From Enterobacter sp. RIT418 (GTDB lineage: Bacteria; Pseudomonadota; Gammaproteobacteria; Enterobacterales; Enterobacteriaceae): a DNA stretch of 64,000 bases. Of the stretch, positions 8,801-19,900 are shown piece by piece (the first letter of the stretch is position 1; every line of letters begins with the position of its first letter). Where the stretch lies: contig NZ_QBJD02000013.1 of assembly GCF_003057745.1 (NCBI RefSeq), positions 62,001 through 126,000 on the forward strand. Reading direction: 5' to 3'. The notes beneath the pieces were generated by a model. That model ran no database searches, was not told the DNA's origin, and saw only the letters and a program-made list of their open reading frames with translations. Both the position numbers and the translations under genes were made by a program.

Positions 8801-9187
8801 ATGAAAACAACGAATCCCACGCTCAGCGAACAAATGCGCGACGGCAACCTGTTTGCCGAGCAGTGCCCCTCGCGCGAGGTGCTCAAGCACGTCACCAGCC
8901 GCTGGGGCGTGCTTATCCTGGTGGCGCTGCGCGAAGGTACGCACCGCTTCAGCGATTTGCGCCGCAGGATGGGTGGCGTCAGCGAGAAGATGCTGTCCCA
9001 GTCTTTACAGGCGCTGGAGCAGGACGGGTTTGTCGATCGCGTGTCGTATCCGGTCGTGCCGCCGCACGTGGAATATAGCCTGACGCCGATGGGCGTTGAG
9101 GTCAGCGAGAAAGTCGCCGCGCTGGCGGACTGGATTGAGGTGAATACGCCAAAGGTGATGGAGAATCGGGACGATCGCGCGGCGTGA
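8801..9187 (+). CDS. ytfH: HxlR-family redox-type transcriptional regulator YtfH
   Basis: The product is 128 residues, a single winged-helix HxlR domain (about residues 15-110). It has the family segment CPSREVLKHVTSRWGVLILV and the wing motif PVVPPHVEYSLTPMG. Cys22 at the start of the domain matches the place of the redox-active cysteine in related quinone sensors such as YodB and QorR. It is expected to be a dimeric cytoplasmic regulator, probably of the divergent qorB. Synteny with E. coli is exact. The stop codon is followed by a palindromic repeat that fills the gap to cpdB. Confidence 0.93.
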   Translation: MKTTNPTLSEQMRDGNLFAEQCPSREVLKHVTSRWGVLILVALREGTHRFSDLRRRMGGVSEKMLSQSLQALEQDGFVDRVSYPVVPPHVEYSLTPMGVEVSEKVAALADWIEVNTPKVMENRDDRAA

Positions 9188-9189
9188 TG

Positions 9190-9298
9190 CCTTACCTTAA
9201 CCCACTCCCCGTGGGCCGAGGGCTCCCCACACATTTCAGCCAGTCACAGAACACGCCCTCTCCCTTGAGGGAGAGGGCTGCGGTGAGGGGGAGCATAG
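9190..9298. repeat. Palindromic CCCTCTCCC-type repeat pair between ytfH and cpdB
   Basis: ACCCACTCCCCGTGGGCCGA at 9199 onward is a degenerate arm. A better copy, CCCTCTCCC-TTGA-GGGAGAGGG followed by CTGCGGTGAGGGGG, lies at 9256-9291. The element fills the whole gap between two convergent genes and could act as a bidirectional 3' hairpin. It is the same family as the elements at 50032-50146 and 57918-57995. Confidence 0.7.
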
Positions 9299-9303
9299 GG
9301 CTG

Positions 9304-11247
9304 CTACCTGCTCAAATCCACCTGATAAATGGCAAACCCAATATCATCCGTCGCCACCTTTTTCATCGGATACTGCGCCTTATCCTTAATGAACGCGGCG
9401 GCCTTATCGGACGGTGACGTTTCAAAGCGGATATCCAGCGGCGTATCGCTGTGAATTGGCGCGAGACGCCAGTTGTTATCCACTGCCGGATGGATTTCGC
9501 CCGCCTTTTTTGACTCCGCGCTAATCCACGCCGCCAGCACCGAGCGGTTCTCGTCCGGTGAGGCAAAGGCGATGTGGCCGTCGCCGGTTCCGGCAAACTT
9601 GCCGCCGTAGGCGCGGTAATTGTTGGTGACGACCAGGAACGTGGCGTTCGGATCGATCGGCTTATCGTTAAAGGTCAGGTTTTTGACGCGCTCCGCCTGC
9701 GGATTTACCGTCTGGCACTCGCCGTCGTATTTTGCGGGCTGCGTCACGTCGATCTGATACTTCACGCCGTCGATCACGTCGAAGTTGTAGGTGCGGAACC
9801 CGTCCCAGTTGATCAGCGACTGCGGTTTACTGCTCTTCGGATCGATCTGGTTAAACTGCCCGGCGGAGCACTCGAGCCACTCCTTCACCTCTTTACCCGT
9901 CGCTTTTACTACCACCAGCGTGTTCGGATAGAGGTACAGATCCGCGGCGTTGCGGAAGGTGAGCTGGCCTTTTTCAACCTCAACGTAGCTGGCCGGATCG
10001 TTCTTGCGACCGCCCACCTTGAACGGCGCGGCGGCGGAAAGCACCGGCAGCGTTGCCAGGTCCGGATCGCCCTGAATGAAGTGCTCGGCGTAGGCCTTCT
10101 GCGCCATGTTGACCACCTGCACGGTCGGGTCATCCTGGACAAGCGCGAGGAAGCTGTACATGTTGTCGGCGGATTTGCCGATCGGCTTGCTGACGAACGC
10201 GCGCGTGGCGTCGTGGTCGTGCTTCAGCACCTCGGCCAGCTTTTTATCTTCAGCCGCCAGCGATTTTTTCGCCGCCGCGTCGTAGATTGGCCGCGCTTCG
10301 GCTGTAGACTGGGTGACCTTCCAGCTGCCGCTGTCGTTGTTCAACACCAAATCCACCACGCCAAGATGATCGCCCCACATGCCTGGCATCACGGACGGCA
10401 CGCCGTTCAGCGTCCCCTTTTCGATATCCGCGCCCTTAATGCTGGCGAAATCCTTGCCCGGGAACACCGCGTGGGCGTGGCCAAACAGGATCGCATCCAC
10501 GCCCGGCACTTCGCTGAGGTAATACACCGAGTTTTCCGCCATCGCCTGATACGGATCGGCTGACAGGCCAGAGTGAGCGACAACGACAACCAGATCGGCG
10601 CCTTTTTCGCGCATCTCCGGCACGTATTTGCGTGCGGTTTCGGTGATGTCATTAACGGTCACTTTCCCGTCCAGATTTGCCTTATCCCACGTCATGATCT
10701 GCGGCGGCACGAAGCCGATGTAGCCGATTTTCAGCGTCTGTTTTTTACCGTCCTTATCCACGACCTCGGTCTCTTTAATCAGGTACGGGGTAAAAAGCGG
10801 CTTTTGGGTCTTAACGTCGATGATATTGGCGTTAACGTACGGGAATTTCGCACCGGCCAGCGCGTCGTGCAGATATTTCAGGCCGTAGTTAAACTCGTGG
10901 TTGCCGAGGTTGCCCACGGTATAGTCCAGGGTATTCATCGCCTTGTAGACGGGATGGATCTCGCCTTTTTTCAGCCCCTTCGCCGCCATATAGTCGCCGA
11001 GCGGGCTGCCCTGAATTAAATCCCCGTTGTCGACCAGCACGCTGTTTTTCACCTCACCGCGCGCGGCGTTGATCAAACTTGCGGTGCGCACCAGTCCGAA
11101 TTTTTCAGTAGGGGTATCTTTGTAGTAATCGAAGTCCATCATGTTGCTGTGCAGATCGGTCGTTTCCAGTATGCGGAGATCGACCGTCGCCGCCTGAACG
11201 CTGGCCGCAACCAGCGTTGCCAGGAGCGTTGCGCTAAACTTAATCAT
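9304..11247 (-). CDS. cpdB: Bifunctional 2',3'-cyclic-nucleotide 2'-phosphodiesterase/3'-nucleotidase (periplasmic)
   Basis: The product is 647 residues when started at the ATG at 11247, which gives the typical signal peptide [19 protein letters not shown]. The in-frame ATG at 11277 would place ten polar residues before it. The metallophosphatase domain (about 20-350) shows the metal-binding motifs [23 protein letters not shown] and GHAHAVFPG. The 5'-nucleotidase C-terminal domain follows, with [15 protein letters not shown] near residue 560. It hydrolyses 2',3'-cyclic nucleotides and 3'-nucleotides in the periplasm so that nucleosides can be imported. It is divergent from cysQ, as in E. coli. 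Confidence 0.97.
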   Translation of the reverse strand: MIKFSATLLATLVAASVQAATVDLRILETTDLHSNMMDFDYYKDTPTEKFGLVRTASLINAARGEVKNSVLVDNGDLIQGSPLGDYMAAKGLKKGEIHPVYKAMNTLDYTVGNLGNHEFNYGLKYLHDALAGAKFPYVNANIIDVKTQKPLFTPYLIKETEVVDKDGKKQTLKIGYIGFVPPQIMTWDKANLDGKVTVNDITETARKYVPEMREKGADLVVVVAHSGLSADPYQAMAENSVYYLSEVPGVDAILFGHAHAVFPGKDFASIKGADIEKGTLNGVPSVMPGMWGDHLGVVDLVLNNDSGSWKVTQSTAEARPIYDAAAKKSLAAEDKKLAEVLKHDHDATRAFVSKPIGKSADNMYSFLALVQDDPTVQVVNMAQKAYAEHFIQGDPDLATLPVLSAAAPFKVGGRKNDPASYVEVEKGQLTFRNAADLYLYPNTLVVVKATGKEVKEWLECSAGQFNQIDPKSSKPQSLINWDGFRTYNFDVIDGVKYQIDVTQPAKYDGECQTVNPQAERVKNLTFNDKPIDPNATFLVVTNNYRAYGGKFAGTGDGHIAFASPDENRSVLAAWISAESKKAGEIHPAVDNNWRLAPIHSDTPLDIRFETSPSDKAAAFIKDKAQYPMKKVATDDIGFAIYQVDLSR

Positions 11248-11437
11248 CTGAGGAGTCCTTTTTCCGATCCAGGCCACAAAAGAATATGTATCTACATTGA
11301 GTTACTTACAGAAGTGTGAATCCTGCCAGAAAAAGAAGCGTGTAAACCGGAATTGCTTCACAGATAGCGGAATTGTTCACAATACGATATAAATAAAACA
11401 ACGAGTTATACCCACTGCGTTAACGAAGAGGTGGAGA

Positions 11438-12178
11438 ATGCTAGATAAAATTTGTCAGCTCGCACGGGATGCGGGTGATGCCATTATGCAGGTGTACGAC
11501 GGCGCGAAGCCGATGGACGTGGTCAGCAAGGCGGATGACTCGCCGGTGACGGCGGCGGATATCGCGGCGCACGGCGTGATCCTGAGGGGCCTGCAGGCGC
11601 TCACGCCGGACATCCCCGTGCTTTCAGAAGAAGCGCCGCAGGGCTGGGACGAGCGCCAGCACTGGCAGCGCTACTGGCTGGTCGACCCGCTGGACGGTAC
11701 TAAAGAGTTCATCAAGCGCAACGGCGAGTTCACCGTGAACATCGCGCTGATTGAAAAAGGAAAAGCGGTGCTCGGCGTGGTCTACGCCCCGGCGATGAAG
11801 GTTATGTACAGCGCCGCGGACGGCAAAGCCTGGAAGGAAGAGTGCGGCGTGCGCAAGCAGATTCAGGTGCGCGACGCGCGTCCGCCGCTGGTGGTGATCA
11901 GCCGCTCCCACAGCGACAGCGAGCTGGAGGAGTACCTGCAGCAGCTGGGTGAGCACCAGACAACCTCGATCGGTTCCTCGCTCAAGTTCTGCCTGGTGGC
12001 GGAAGGGCAGGCGCAGCTCTATCCGCGCTTTGGGCCCACCAACGTTTGGGATACGGCGGCAGGGCACGCGGTGGCTGCGGCAGCCGGTGCGCACGTCCAT
12101 GACTGGCAGGGCAAGCCGCTGGACTACACCCCGCGCGAGTCATTCCTCAACCCCGGCTTCCGCGTGTCTCTTTACTGA
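11438..12178 (+). CDS. cysQ: 3'(2'),5'-bisphosphate nucleotidase CysQ
   Basis: The product is 246 residues, the exact family length. It belongs to the lithium-sensitive inositol-monophosphatase-like superfamily, with metal ligands visible as E64/E65 (LSEEAP) and the [12 protein letters not shown] motif (D83, D86). The C-terminal [17 protein letters not shown] segment completes the site. It converts 3'-phosphoadenosine 5'-phosphate to AMP, removing an inhibitory by-product of sulfate assimilation; it is cytoplasmic or membrane-associated. Its stop codon overlaps the 3' end of the convergent ytfJ by seven bases. Confidence 0.97.
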   Translation: MLDKICQLARDAGDAIMQVYDGAKPMDVVSKADDSPVTAADIAAHGVILRGLQALTPDIPVLSEEAPQGWDERQHWQRYWLVDPLDGTKEFIKRNGEFTVNIALIEKGKAVLGVVYAPAMKVMYSAADGKAWKEECGVRKQIQVRDARPPLVVISRSHSDSELEEYLQQLGEHQTTSIGSSLKFCLVAEGQAQLYPRFGPTNVWDTAAGHAVAAAAGAHVHDWQGKPLDYTPRESFLNPGFRVSLY

Positions 12179-12729
12179 GCCAGCAGCTTGTGCAGCAGGG
12201 CAACCACCTGCTGCACCTCGTCCTGCGTCAATGCGCCGTCTTTTACCCACTGGACGCGGCCCTCTTTATCAAGCACCACAATCGCCGAGCTTTCCTCTTC
12301 CAGCTGCCAGGCCTTGCGCGTCACGCCGTTGCTGTCGACGATAAACTGCGACCACGGGTAGAGCTTTTTATTGCTCTCAAGGCTTGAGCGAACAAACATG
12401 CCGGAGCCGGGAATGGCGTCATCGGTATTCACAATCGTGGTGGTCTGGTAGCGATCGTGCGGGAATTTCGCGGACTTGATCGCCTCCACCAGCGTGGCGT
12501 TTTTCTCTTTTGCAGATGTACGCCCGGCAATATGTTGTACAACTCTCACTTTCCCCGCGAGCTGCGCGCTATTCCACGGTTTGTAGCTAAACTTATCATT
12601 GTCGAGAATCAATTCTCCCCGGTCTGCAATACCGACAGGGGGCACGCGTTGTCCTTTCTCAATAGTGTGCGCGCAAGCCCACAGGGGCAGAAGCAGGAGT
12701 GCGGCTGCCAGGATGTTACGTAGGGTCAT
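12172..12729 (-). CDS. ytfJ: YtfJ-family periplasmic thioredoxin-fold protein
   Basis: The product is 185 residues with an N-terminal signal peptide ([20 protein letters not shown], cleavage near residue 21). The rest matches YtfJ/PF09695, which adopts a thioredoxin-like fold but has no CxxC pair in the mature part, so disulfide exchange is unlikely. Recognisable segments are [18 protein letters not shown] and [12 protein letters not shown]. The function in E. coli is not established. It is convergent with cysQ, with a short overlap at the 3' ends. Confidence 0.92.
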   Translation of the reverse strand: MTLRNILAAALLLLPLWACAHTIEKGQRVPPVGIADRGELILDNDKFSYKPWNSAQLAGKVRVVQHIAGRTSAKEKNATLVEAIKSAKFPHDRYQTTTIVNTDDAIPGSGMFVRSSLESNKKLYPWSQFIVDSNGVTRKAWQLEEESSAIVVLDKEGRVQWVKDGALTQDEVQQVVALLHKLLAQ

Positions 12730-13052
12730 GGTGTTTCCTTATTGTTAGCAGGTGATCCGACCACTTGGTCATGCACTTTTAATCATAAGTGCGATCAATG
12801 TGGTTTTCCCGCAATCCCAATGCCAGTTTGCGGGTGAACGCACATATCCATGAAAAAACGACGGCTTATACTGCCCCGGCTCACTGTTTGCAAAGATTAT
12901 TCTGATTAATTGTAATCAAACGGTAAATAAACTTATGCATACTGGGTATCAATGGTTTTCTGGTCTATAGTCAATGGGCATTAAATTTGCGCTCAGGACA
13001 GTCGGGCCGATTGTGGCACCGCAAGAGCGTATGATTCGCAGGAGAGACAAGA
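12730..13052. promoter_or_regulatory. ytfJ-ytfK divergent intergenic region
   Basis: The 323-bp gap carries both divergent promoters and has no ORF of interest. A TATAGT hexamer at 12966-12971 is the best -10 candidate for ytfK, but no good -35 was found at the usual spacing, so an activator is plausible. The ytfK Shine-Dalgarno GGAGAG lies at 13041-13046. Confidence 0.3.
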
Positions 13053-13259
13053 ATGAAAATTTTCCAACGCTACAACCCGCTTCAGGTGGCGAAGTACGTG
13101 AAGATCCTGTTCCGAGGACGGTTGTATATCAAGGATGTTGGCGCTTTTGAGTTCGATAAGGGCAAAATCCTTATCCCAAAAGTGAAGGACAAACAGCACC
13201 TGTCTGTGATGTCCGAAGTCAACCGTCAGGTTATGCGTCTGCAAACTGAGATGGCTTAA
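13053..13259 (+). CDS. ytfK: YtfK, stringent-response modulator (SpoT-interacting protein)
   Basis: The product is 68 residues, almost invariant compared with the E. coli protein ([20 protein letters not shown]). It is a small soluble cytoplasmic protein of the DUF1107 family. In E. coli YtfK binds SpoT and shifts it toward (p)ppGpp synthesis under phosphate or fatty-acid limitation. A good Shine-Dalgarno precedes the start. It is monocistronic, with the shared hairpin at 13284-13311 downstream. Confidence 0.96.
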   Translation: MKIFQRYNPLQVAKYVKILFRGRLYIKDVGAFEFDKGKILIPKVKDKQHLSVMSEVNRQVMRLQTEMA

Positions 13260-13283
13260 CCAACGTGCTATGCAGTAAGTTGT

Positions 13284-13311
13284 AAAAAAAAACGGCTCCC
13301 CGATGGGAGCC
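13284..13311 (-). terminator. Terminator of ytfL (also 3' hairpin for ytfK)
   Basis: AACGGCTCCC-CGAT-GGGAGCCGTT stem flanked on the + strand by a run of A. On the minus strand the stem is followed by a T run, so it is a standard intrinsic terminator for ytfL. The + strand side has only weak T content, so its use by ytfK is less certain. Confidence 0.85.
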
Positions 13312-13335
13312 GTTGATGTTTGTGGGGCAGGCACC

Positions 13336-14673
13336 TTACGCCGACACTTTCTCTTCCGCGTCAGGCATCCGTGGCACCAGCACGGTCGGCTTGTTATCGA
13401 TGCGCGTCACCAGCAGCTGGTCAATGCGGTAGTTATCAATATCCACCACTTCGAACTTATAGCCGGAGAACTTCACCGAGTCGGTGCGTTTCGGGATTTT
13501 ACGCAGCATAAACATCATAAAGCCGCCGATGGTCTCGTAATTGCCGGACTGCGGGAACTCGTCGATATCCAGCACGCGCATCACGTCCTCGATCGGCGTA
13601 CCGCCGTCAATCAGCCATGAGTTATCGTCACGCTGAACAATCTGCTCTTCCAGCCCCTGGCCGACCAGGTCGCCCATCAGGGTGGTCATGACGTCGTTCA
13701 GGGTGATAATGCCCACCACCAGCGCGTACTCGTTCATGATCACCGCGAAGTCTTCCCCGGCGGTTTTAAAGCTTTCCAGCGCTTCCGAAAGCGTCAGCGT
13801 ATCCGGCACAATCAGCGTATTGCGGATCTGCACGCCGCTGTTCAGCGCCAGGCTCTGGTTCGCCAGCACGCGGTTCAGCAGGTCCTTTGAATCCACGTAG
13901 CCGATGATGTGGTCAATATCTTCATTACAGACCAGGAACTTAGAGTGTGGATGCTCGGCCACCTTCTGCTTCAGGCTCTGCTCGTCTTCGTGCAGATCGA
14001 ACCAAATCACGTTTTCGCGCCCGGTCATGGACGACGGTACGGTACGGGACTCCAGCTCAAACACGTTCTCAATCAGCTCGTGCTCCTGCTTGCGCAGCAC
14101 GCCCGCCAGGGCGCCCGCTTCGAACACCGCATAAATATCATCAGAGGTAATGTCGTCTTTTCGCACCATCGGAATTTTAAACAGGCGGAAAATGCTGTTA
14201 GCCAGGCCGTTGAAGAACCACACCAGCGGGCGGAACAGGAACAGGCAGAAGCGCATCGGGTTGATGATGCGCAAAGCCACGGCTTCTGGCGCAATCATAC
14301 CGATGCGTTTCGGGGTCAGGTCAGCGAAGAGGATGAACAGGCCCGTCACCAGCGAGAAGGAGAGGATAAAGCTCAGCTGCTCGGAAAGTTCAGGCGAAAA
14401 GTAGCGTGAGAAGAGGCCGTGAAACACCGGCGAAAACGCCGCATCGCCGACGATACCGCCGAGGATGGCGACCGCGTTCAGGCCAATCTGCACCACGGTA
14501 AAGAACATGCCGGGGTTCTCCTGCATCTTCAGAATGCGGGAGGCATTGACGTTGCCTTCATCGGCAAGCAACTTGAGTTTGATTTTACGAGAGGCGGCCA
14601 GCGAGATCTCCGATATCGAGAAAAATGCGCTGACGGCAATAAGGCAAAGTATTACTAAAATACTGTTTAACAT
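13336..14673 (-). CDS. ytfL: Polyamine exporter PaeA (YtfL), CNNM/CBS-domain membrane protein
   Basis: The product is 445 residues. The N-terminal CNNM (DUF21) transmembrane region spans about residues 1-200, starting MLNSILVILCLIAVSAFFSI, with a tandem CBS pair at about 210-340 and a C-terminal CorC/HlyC-type domain at about 355-435. The E. coli orthologue has been implicated in export of cadaverine and putrescine across the inner membrane. In E. coli msrA lies directly upstream on the same strand; here a 26.7-kb island separates the two. Confidence 0.93.
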   Translation of the reverse strand: MLNSILVILCLIAVSAFFSISEISLAASRKIKLKLLADEGNVNASRILKMQENPGMFFTVVQIGLNAVAILGGIVGDAAFSPVFHGLFSRYFSPELSEQLSFILSFSLVTGLFILFADLTPKRIGMIAPEAVALRIINPMRFCLFLFRPLVWFFNGLANSIFRLFKIPMVRKDDITSDDIYAVFEAGALAGVLRKQEHELIENVFELESRTVPSSMTGRENVIWFDLHEDEQSLKQKVAEHPHSKFLVCNEDIDHIIGYVDSKDLLNRVLANQSLALNSGVQIRNTLIVPDTLTLSEALESFKTAGEDFAVIMNEYALVVGIITLNDVMTTLMGDLVGQGLEEQIVQRDDNSWLIDGGTPIEDVMRVLDIDEFPQSGNYETIGGFMMFMLRKIPKRTDSVKFSGYKFEVVDIDNYRIDQLLVTRIDNKPTVLVPRMPDAEEKVSA

Positions 14674-15463
14674 AGTTTATCTGACTTCTGTCAGATCCTC
14701 GGAAGGGAAGTTGATCTTAGTTGTGTGAAAACACATTGAACACCGGTTCGTAGCGTTGAGCCGATTATTTCAGCGGTAGTATAGCGTAAAGACATGTAAA
14801 TCTGCCAGAGGTCACGTTTTAGCCGACACGCCCGATTTGCCCAGCTGCGGCGTGGCGATTGCTGAAAGATGCAAGCTGCCAGCTACGGCGGTGCGCGCGA
14901 CGCATTCCGATGACGGTCTGCCGAAAATTAACATTCAATAGATTAATCTTAACGCCAGAGACTTTAAATGTTAATAATCTGATATTTTATTAACTTATGG
15001 AGCTTGTCGTTATAATGCATGAATTTTGTAGATTAATATTCTGTCATCGCTGAAAATAGGACAATTCCCGATATTTTTATCGGCATCGTAAGGCATGAGG
15101 GTAATAAAAGGCGTGCGAAGCCGTAAAATTGACACTTCTTTGAAAATCTTTGTGTTATATAACTAATGAAATTAACGCAAAAATGTACATCCCGCATATT
15201 ACAATATTTTCTTAAATAACAATGCGCTTAACATCGCGCAAAAAAGTCGCCATTTCTTCCATTTGTCTAGAAACCACAGGAATTGTCTTATTGTTAACAC
15301 CTCGTTAACATTGTGGGTATAGTTCTCACTGAAGCGTTTTGTTATGCTTCAGACAAATCTTAAGTTTAACTAATCTAATTCCTGTTTTTTTAATGGGACG
15401 ACTATCTACACCCTAAATTCAGGTATCGCGAAATCAGGCCCGGATAAATAAGGAGGGTAACCA
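14674..15463. promoter_or_regulatory. Long AT-rich region upstream of the type I secretion operon
   Basis: The 790-bp gap holds the ytfL promoter at its left and the control region of the adhesin operon at its right. No coding region is convincing. After about 14940 the DNA becomes AT-rich, as expected of H-NS-bound acquired DNA. Visible elements are a perfect hairpin CCGATA-TTTT-TATCGG at 15068-15083, a repeated GTTAAC at 15293 and 15304, and a 7-bp stem CTGAAGC/GCTTCAG at 15329-15352. A TATAAT at 15011-15016 lacks a clear -35. Confidence 0.5.
15294..15323 (+). promoter_or_regulatory. Candidate sigma-70 promoter of the adhesin secretion operon
   Basis: TTAACA (15294-15299) and TATAGT (15318-15323) with an 18-bp spacer, 140 bp before the first gene. 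The hairpin at 15329-15352 would lie at the 5' end of the transcript. This is the best match in the region but was not tested. Confidence 0.4.
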
Positions 15464-16792
15464 TTGCGGTCGTTATTAATATTTCAGATGGCTACAGCCT
15501 GTATTTTATTTATGGGCTTAACCTCAGGGGCCATTTCCAGTAATGGATTACCCGGTGCGGCAACGGTAGAGAAAACCTCGCTGAAGGAGAGCATTTTATT
15601 TGCTTTCGATCGCGACCCCTCTATTAACCAACAGGCTGCACAGCTGGGTATCGGGCAGGCGCGCATCGACGAAGCGCGCAGCGGCTGGATGCCGCAAATC
15701 TCCCTGACGGGCAGTACGGGACATAGCCAGACGACCGACTCCAGCGGCTCGCTGAAAAACTCTGCGGCCTATGGATTAAGCTTGACCCAGCTGGTGTACG
15801 ACTTTGGTAAAACCAACAGCGCCATCGACCAGGCTTCCGCCCAGCGCGATAGCTACCGCTATCAGCTGATGGGCACGCTGTCTGACGTGGCGGAGAAGAC
15901 CGCGCTGAGCTACGTCGAAGTGCTGCGCTATACCGCGCTGACCCAGGCGGCGCAGGAGAACATCGTTGCGCTGCAGAACGTGCAGCGGCTGGCGACGCTT
16001 CGCTCTCAGGCCGGGCTCAGCTCTACGTCCGACGAGCTGCAGACAGAAACGCGCATCGCGGGCATGCGGGCAACGGTTGAGCAGTACAAAGCCGCGCTGA
16101 ACAGCGCCCGCGCGCGCCTGAGCGTGCTGACGGGAATCAACGCCAAAACGCTTGCCCCGCTGCCCGCCTCGCTGGAGGTGGAGGAAGGCGCGCTGGACAG
16201 CATTGATTATTCGCTGATCCCGGCGGTGCTTGCCGCGCAAACCATGGAAACGGCGGCACAGCACGGCGTTTCACAGGCCCGCGCCCAGCACTGGCCGACC
16301 GTCAGCCTTCAGGGCGGCAGGACGCGCTACGAATCCACCAACCGCGCCTACTGGGACGACCAGATCCAGCTCAACGTGAACGCGCCAATTTACCAGGGCG
16401 GAGCCGTTTCAGCCCGCGTCCAGCAGGCCCAGGGCGCACGCGCGATGGCCGCCTCGCAGGTCGATCAGGCCCGTTTCGACGTGCTGCAGAAAGCCTCCGT
16501 CGCCCAGGCCGACTGGGCGGGGGCGCGCGGACGCATGCAGGCCGGCATACAGCAGCTGAATAATGCCCTGCGCACGCGCGACGTTTATAAAAATGAATAC
16601 ACCCTGAGCAAAAGAAGTATCAACGATTTACTCAGCGTTGAGCAGGACGTCTGGCAGTCAACGCTGTCGAAAATCTCAGCAGAATATGACGGCTGGAGCG
16701 CAGCAATTAATTACGCTTCCGCTATCGATAATTTAATGCCAATCACCGGCATTGAAAAAAACGCTGAAGCAAAACTACCTAGTTTGAGTTAG
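15464..16792 (+). CDS. TolC-family outer membrane channel of the type I secretion system
   Basis: The product is 442 residues from a TTG start at 15464, chosen because a full AGGAGG lies seven bases upstream and no in-frame ATG fits as well. A signal peptide is present (about residues 1-24, hydrophobic LIFQMATACILFMGL). Two outer-membrane-efflux repeats follow, with the typical LTQLVYDFGKTNS and LNVNAPIYQGGAVSARVQQA segments. Such proteins form trimeric periplasm-spanning channels. It is the first gene of the secretion cluster and would pair with the ABC exporter and HlyD-like protein at 35-38.5 kb, functionally like BapB or LapE. A 123-bp spacer separates it from the adhesin gene. Confidence 0.92.
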   Translation: MRSLLIFQMATACILFMGLTSGAISSNGLPGAATVEKTSLKESILFAFDRDPSINQQAAQLGIGQARIDEARSGWMPQISLTGSTGHSQTTDSSGSLKNSAAYGLSLTQLVYDFGKTNSAIDQASAQRDSYRYQLMGTLSDVAEKTALSYVEVLRYTALTQAAQENIVALQNVQRLATLRSQAGLSSTSDELQTETRIAGMRATVEQYKAALNSARARLSVLTGINAKTLAPLPASLEVEEGALDSIDYSLIPAVLAAQTMETAAQHGVSQARAQHWPTVSLQGGRTRYESTNRAYWDDQIQLNVNAPIYQGGAVSARVQQAQGARAMAASQVDQARFDVLQKASVAQADWAGARGRMQAGIQQLNNALRTRDVYKNEYTLSKRSINDLLSVEQDVWQSTLSKISAEYDGWSAAINYASAIDNLMPITGIEKNAEAKLPSLS

Positions 16793-16915
16793 GTGAACGC
16801 GGAGTCATCCGCAGAAAAAATAAAACCGTATCGTATGGGATTATTTCCCAGGGACGACAATATCCGTCGGTCGGAAATATCTGCCTGACGCGTACGCCTG
16901 CAAGGAGTCTAAAAA

Positions 16916-19900
16916 ATGAGTCACGTTAAGATTGTTGATGTCATCATTCGTAAAACGGCTGAAAAAACGGTACTGACGGGAGAGGGAAATCTTTCCGTAT
17001 CCGTGGCCTCACCGAGCGTTATTGAAATTCACGGTTCTGCCCAGGACGTGGCGCGCTATATGCGCCAGGGTAAGGACCTGCTGATTTATATGAAAGATGG
17101 CAGCGTTATTCGATGCAATAACTATATTCTTGACGATCCTGAGGGTAAAAACCACTCCGAACTGGTGTTTAACGACCAGCAGGAACTGACGCATATCTCC
17201 TTCGCGGATACGGGCGAAGCCAGCGGCCTGGCGATGACCGAACTCACCGCGCAGGCAACGCCAATCAGCAGTATTGAGCCGTTCCTCGCACAGGAGAGCG
17301 TGCTCGGCGATGCGCCGTGGGGCTGGCTTGCCGGTGCGGCGCTCGGCGGCGGCGCGATTGGCGCGCTTCTCGCGCACGGCGGCGACGGCGACACCAAAAC
17401 CGAAGTGATCGACAACACGAAGGAAGTTGAAAGCGCGAAGCCAACCTTCCTGGTGACGGACAAAGCGGGTGATAAGCAGGGCGTGCTGACGGCGAAAGAG
17501 ATCACCGACGATAATACCCCAACCTTTAGCGGAACCGGGCAGCCGGGCGCAACCATCCAGATTAAAGACGCCAGCGGCAGCACCATCGCCAGCACCATGG
17601 TGGGCTCAAACGGCGCGTGGACGGTAAAACTGCCGACCCAGACCGACGGCGAGCACACCTGGTCCGTGGTGCAGATCGACGGCAGCAAAACCACCCAGGC
17701 GGGCAGCATTACCGTGACCGTTTCCACCGCCGACGCCACCGTCACGCTGGCGACAACGGCAGGGGATAACGTCATTAACTCCAGCGAGCAGTCGGCGGGC
17801 TTTACCCTGTCCGGCGCGAGCAAAAACCTGGCCGCGGGCACCGCCCTGACCGTAACCCTGAACGGCAAAACCTACGCCGCGGAAGTGGGCGCAAACGGCG
17901 CGTGGAGCGTGAAGGTGCCGGCCGCCGACGCGGCCGCGCTGGGCGACGGCACCTGGACCGCCACCGTGAGCGGCAAAGACGCGGCGGGGAACACCGTCAC
18001 CGGCAGCCAGACGCTCACCGTCGATACCGCCGCGCCAACGATCTCCGTCGACGCCATCGCACAGGACAATATTGTTAACGCCGCCGAACACGGCCAGCCG
18101 CTGACGATCGCCGGGAAAACCAACGCCGAAGCCGGGCAGATCGTCACCGTAACCCTCAACGGCAAAAATCACACCGCCACCGTGGGCAGCGACGGCAAAT
18201 GGTCCGTCACCCTGAGCGCCAGCGACGTTAAGGCGCTGGCCGACGGCGATCACACCCTGACGGTGAACGTCAGCGACAAGGCGGGGAACGGCACGTCCAC
18301 CTCCGCGGAGTTCAGCGTGGACACCGCCGCGCCGGTGGTGACCATTAACAGCGTGGCGGGCGACGACATCCTCAACGCCACCGAGCAGGGCCACGCACAA
18401 ATCATTACCGGCCACGCCAGCGGCGCGGCGGCGGGCGACGTGGTGACGTTGACGCTCGGCGGTAAAACCTATACCGGCGTCGTGCAGGCAGACGGCAGCT
18501 GGAGCGTTGGCGTTCCGGCATCCGGCATCAGCGCCCTGGGCGAAGGTGGACACACCTTCTCCGTGACCGTCACCGACGCGGCGGGCAACACGGGCAGCGC
18601 CACGCACGGCGTGACCCTGAGCGGCAACCCGCCGGAATTCACCATCGACGCCCTGAGCCAGGACAACGTGCTGAACGCCCAGGAGGCGATGCAGCCGCTG
18701 GCCTTAAGCGGCACCAGCAATCTGCCGGACGGCAGCGCGATTACCGTCACCCTGAACGGTGTGGGCTATCCGGCAACCGTGACGAACGGCGTCTGGTCGG
18801 TTAACGTGCCGGTCACGGACGTGATTAACCTGGCGAACACGCTGTACACCGTGAGCGTCAGCGGCACCGACAGCGTCGGCAATACCGGCTCCGCCGAAGC
18901 GAACCTGCTGGTCGATACCGCGCTTCCGCAGGTGATTATTAACACCTTCGCGGGCGATAACCTGGTCAACAGCAGCGAAGTGAGCGTCGACCAGGTCCTG
19001 AGCGGGCGCGTCACCGGCGCGGCGGCGGGCGATACCGTCACCATCAGCGCGGGCGGCAAAACCTACACCGCGAAGGTCGGCAGCGATCTGACCTGGAGCG
19101 TCACCGTTCCGTCCGCGGACCTGACCCAGTTCGGCGACGGCGATCTCACCTTCACGGCCTCGGTCACTAACGCCCACGGCAACACCGGCACCGGCGAGCG
19201 CGATATCAACATCAACGCCAACCAGCCGGGCCTGCGGGTGAACACCATTTCCGGCGATGACGTGATCAACGCCATCGAACAGCAGCAGGATTTAACCGTC
19301 ACCGGCACCAGCAGCCATTTGGCCGCAGGCGCGCAGGTCACCGTCACCATCAACGGCATTGACTACCCGGCGGTCATTACGGCCAGCGGCAGCTGGCAGA
19401 TCGGCGTTCCGGCGGCGGATCTGCAGAACTGGGCGGCGGGCGATGTTGACGTAAAAATTTACGCCAAAGACACGTGGGGCAACGAAGCCTCTGCCGACCA
19501 CCACATCGCGCTGGATCTTAACGCCGTGGCGGTGACCGTGGACACGGTGAGCGCGGACGACATGATCAACGCCGCCGAGAAGGGGGCCGACCTGACGCTC
19601 TCCGGCAAAACGCAGTGCGTGGAGGCGGGCCAGACCGTGGTGGTGAAATTCGCCGACCAGACCTTCACCGCGCAGGTCCAGCAGGACGGAAGCTGGAGCC
19701 TGATCGTTCCCGCGGCCGCGATGGACGGCCTGAGCGACGGCCGCGCGCAGATTAGCGTGAGCGTCACCAACGTTAGCGGCAACAGCGCCGACGCCTCGCG
19801 CGTGGTTGTGGTAGATACCCAGCCGCCGGCCATCACCCTCGACAACCTGACGTCCGACAACATCATTAACGCCGCCGAAGCGCAGCAGCCGCTCACGGTG

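Noticed and set aside
7868-8944. Extended 358-codon start for qorB
   Set aside because: The extra 76 codons overlap the ytfH gene on the other strand and precede the strong ribosome site and conserved N-terminus at 8716.
14771-14785. ops-like element (GCGGTAGTAT) for RfaH on the secretion operon
   Set aside because: The first G of the consensus is missing, it lies about 690 bp upstream of the operon, and it overlaps the divergent ytfL promoter region, so no plus-strand transcript clearly passes it.
17281-17400. LapG-type cleavage site in the adhesin N-terminus
   Set aside because: The Gly/Ala-rich stretch has no TAAG or PAAG type motif in a suitable context.
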